20,892 nt of DNA from Didymodactylos carnosus (lineage: Eukaryota > Rotifera > Eurotatoria > Philodinida > Philodinidae). The notes beneath the pieces are model-generated. The model saw only the letters and a list, made by a program, of their open reading frames with translations. It had not been told where the DNA came from and searched no databases. Of the stretch, positions 20,852-20,892 are shown piece by piece. Within the stretch, counting starts at the first letter, position 1. The number at the start of each line of letters is the position of its first letter. Location of the stretch: NCBI GenBank assembly GCA_905250885.1, contig CAJNOQ010003252.1, positions 1-20,892 on the forward strand, written 5' to 3'. The position numbers were made by a program, and so were the translations under genes.

Positions 20852-20892
<41 letters not shown>
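20852..20892. other. Terminal run of 41 G, probable sequencing or assembly artefact
   Basis: The window ends in an uninterrupted G homopolymer, unlike anything else in this A/T-rich sequence. Dark-cycle poly-G from two-colour sequencing or a gap/contig edge is the simplest reading. I do not treat it as biology, and features near the right edge should be read with that in mind. Confidence 0.7.

Noticed and set aside
20852-20892. Poly-G as a telomere or G-quadruplex element
   Set aside because: A pure 41-G homopolymer at the very end of the sequence is better explained as an artefact than as a telomeric repeat, which would show a repeating unit.

Overview
The window looks like animal nuclear DNA from a very AT-rich, compact genome, most likely a bdelloid rotifer (Rotaria/Adineta-like). 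The reasons are three multi-exon genes with GT-AG introns mostly 54-73 bp long, strong A/T preference at third codon positions, and a B-box/coiled-coil protein of a type that is greatly expanded in bdelloids. This assignment is inference from gene style and family resemblance; no search was run.

Layout. (1) 390-4601, plus strand: the 3' two thirds of a membrane adenylyl cyclase resembling class 9. It has the end of the first membrane domain, catalytic C1, linker, six-helix second membrane domain and catalytic C2. The first five helices and the N-terminus lie left of the window; a near-perfect 295-bp hairpin (58-352) sits just upstream of the first recognised exon. (2) 5683-7327, plus strand: a two-exon B-box zinc-finger/coiled-coil protein with a C-terminal part that may be a beta-propeller. 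(3) 7328-12134: a gene-poor stretch with inverted repeats (8135-8373, 9681-10369), an AGATCTT-palindrome cluster (about 8815-9365) and no recognisable gene. (4) 12135-18655, minus strand: a TRPM-family cation channel. I resolved fourteen exons, covering the region before S1, S1-S6, the pore, the TRP helix and a C-terminal coiled coil. The N-terminal half is not visible. (5) 18656-20892: two foldback repeats, two coding-like fragments on the plus strand, and a terminal run of 41 G that is probably a sequencing or assembly edge.

The main theme is transposon-derived inverted repeats in introns and intergenic DNA. Most introns are about 60 bp, and at least two of the large outliers carry an element: a 343-bp MITE-like repeat in the 508-bp TRPM intron, and a 2.55-kb TA-flanked, mariner-type TIR element in the 3.2-kb TRPM intron that itself holds two further hairpins. 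Three hairpins share a geometry of 95-138-nt arms and 45-51-nt loops.

Functionally, the cyclase makes cAMP and the TRPM channel is a cation channel that keeps all five residues of the S2/S3/TRP-helix calcium site. Its pore signature is Phe-Gly-Glu, mixing features of the TRPM2/4/5/8 and TRPM1/3/6/7 branches. The genes are neighbours on opposite strands; I see no operon or pathway linking them. I found no tRNA, rRNA, CRISPR or prokaryotic signal.
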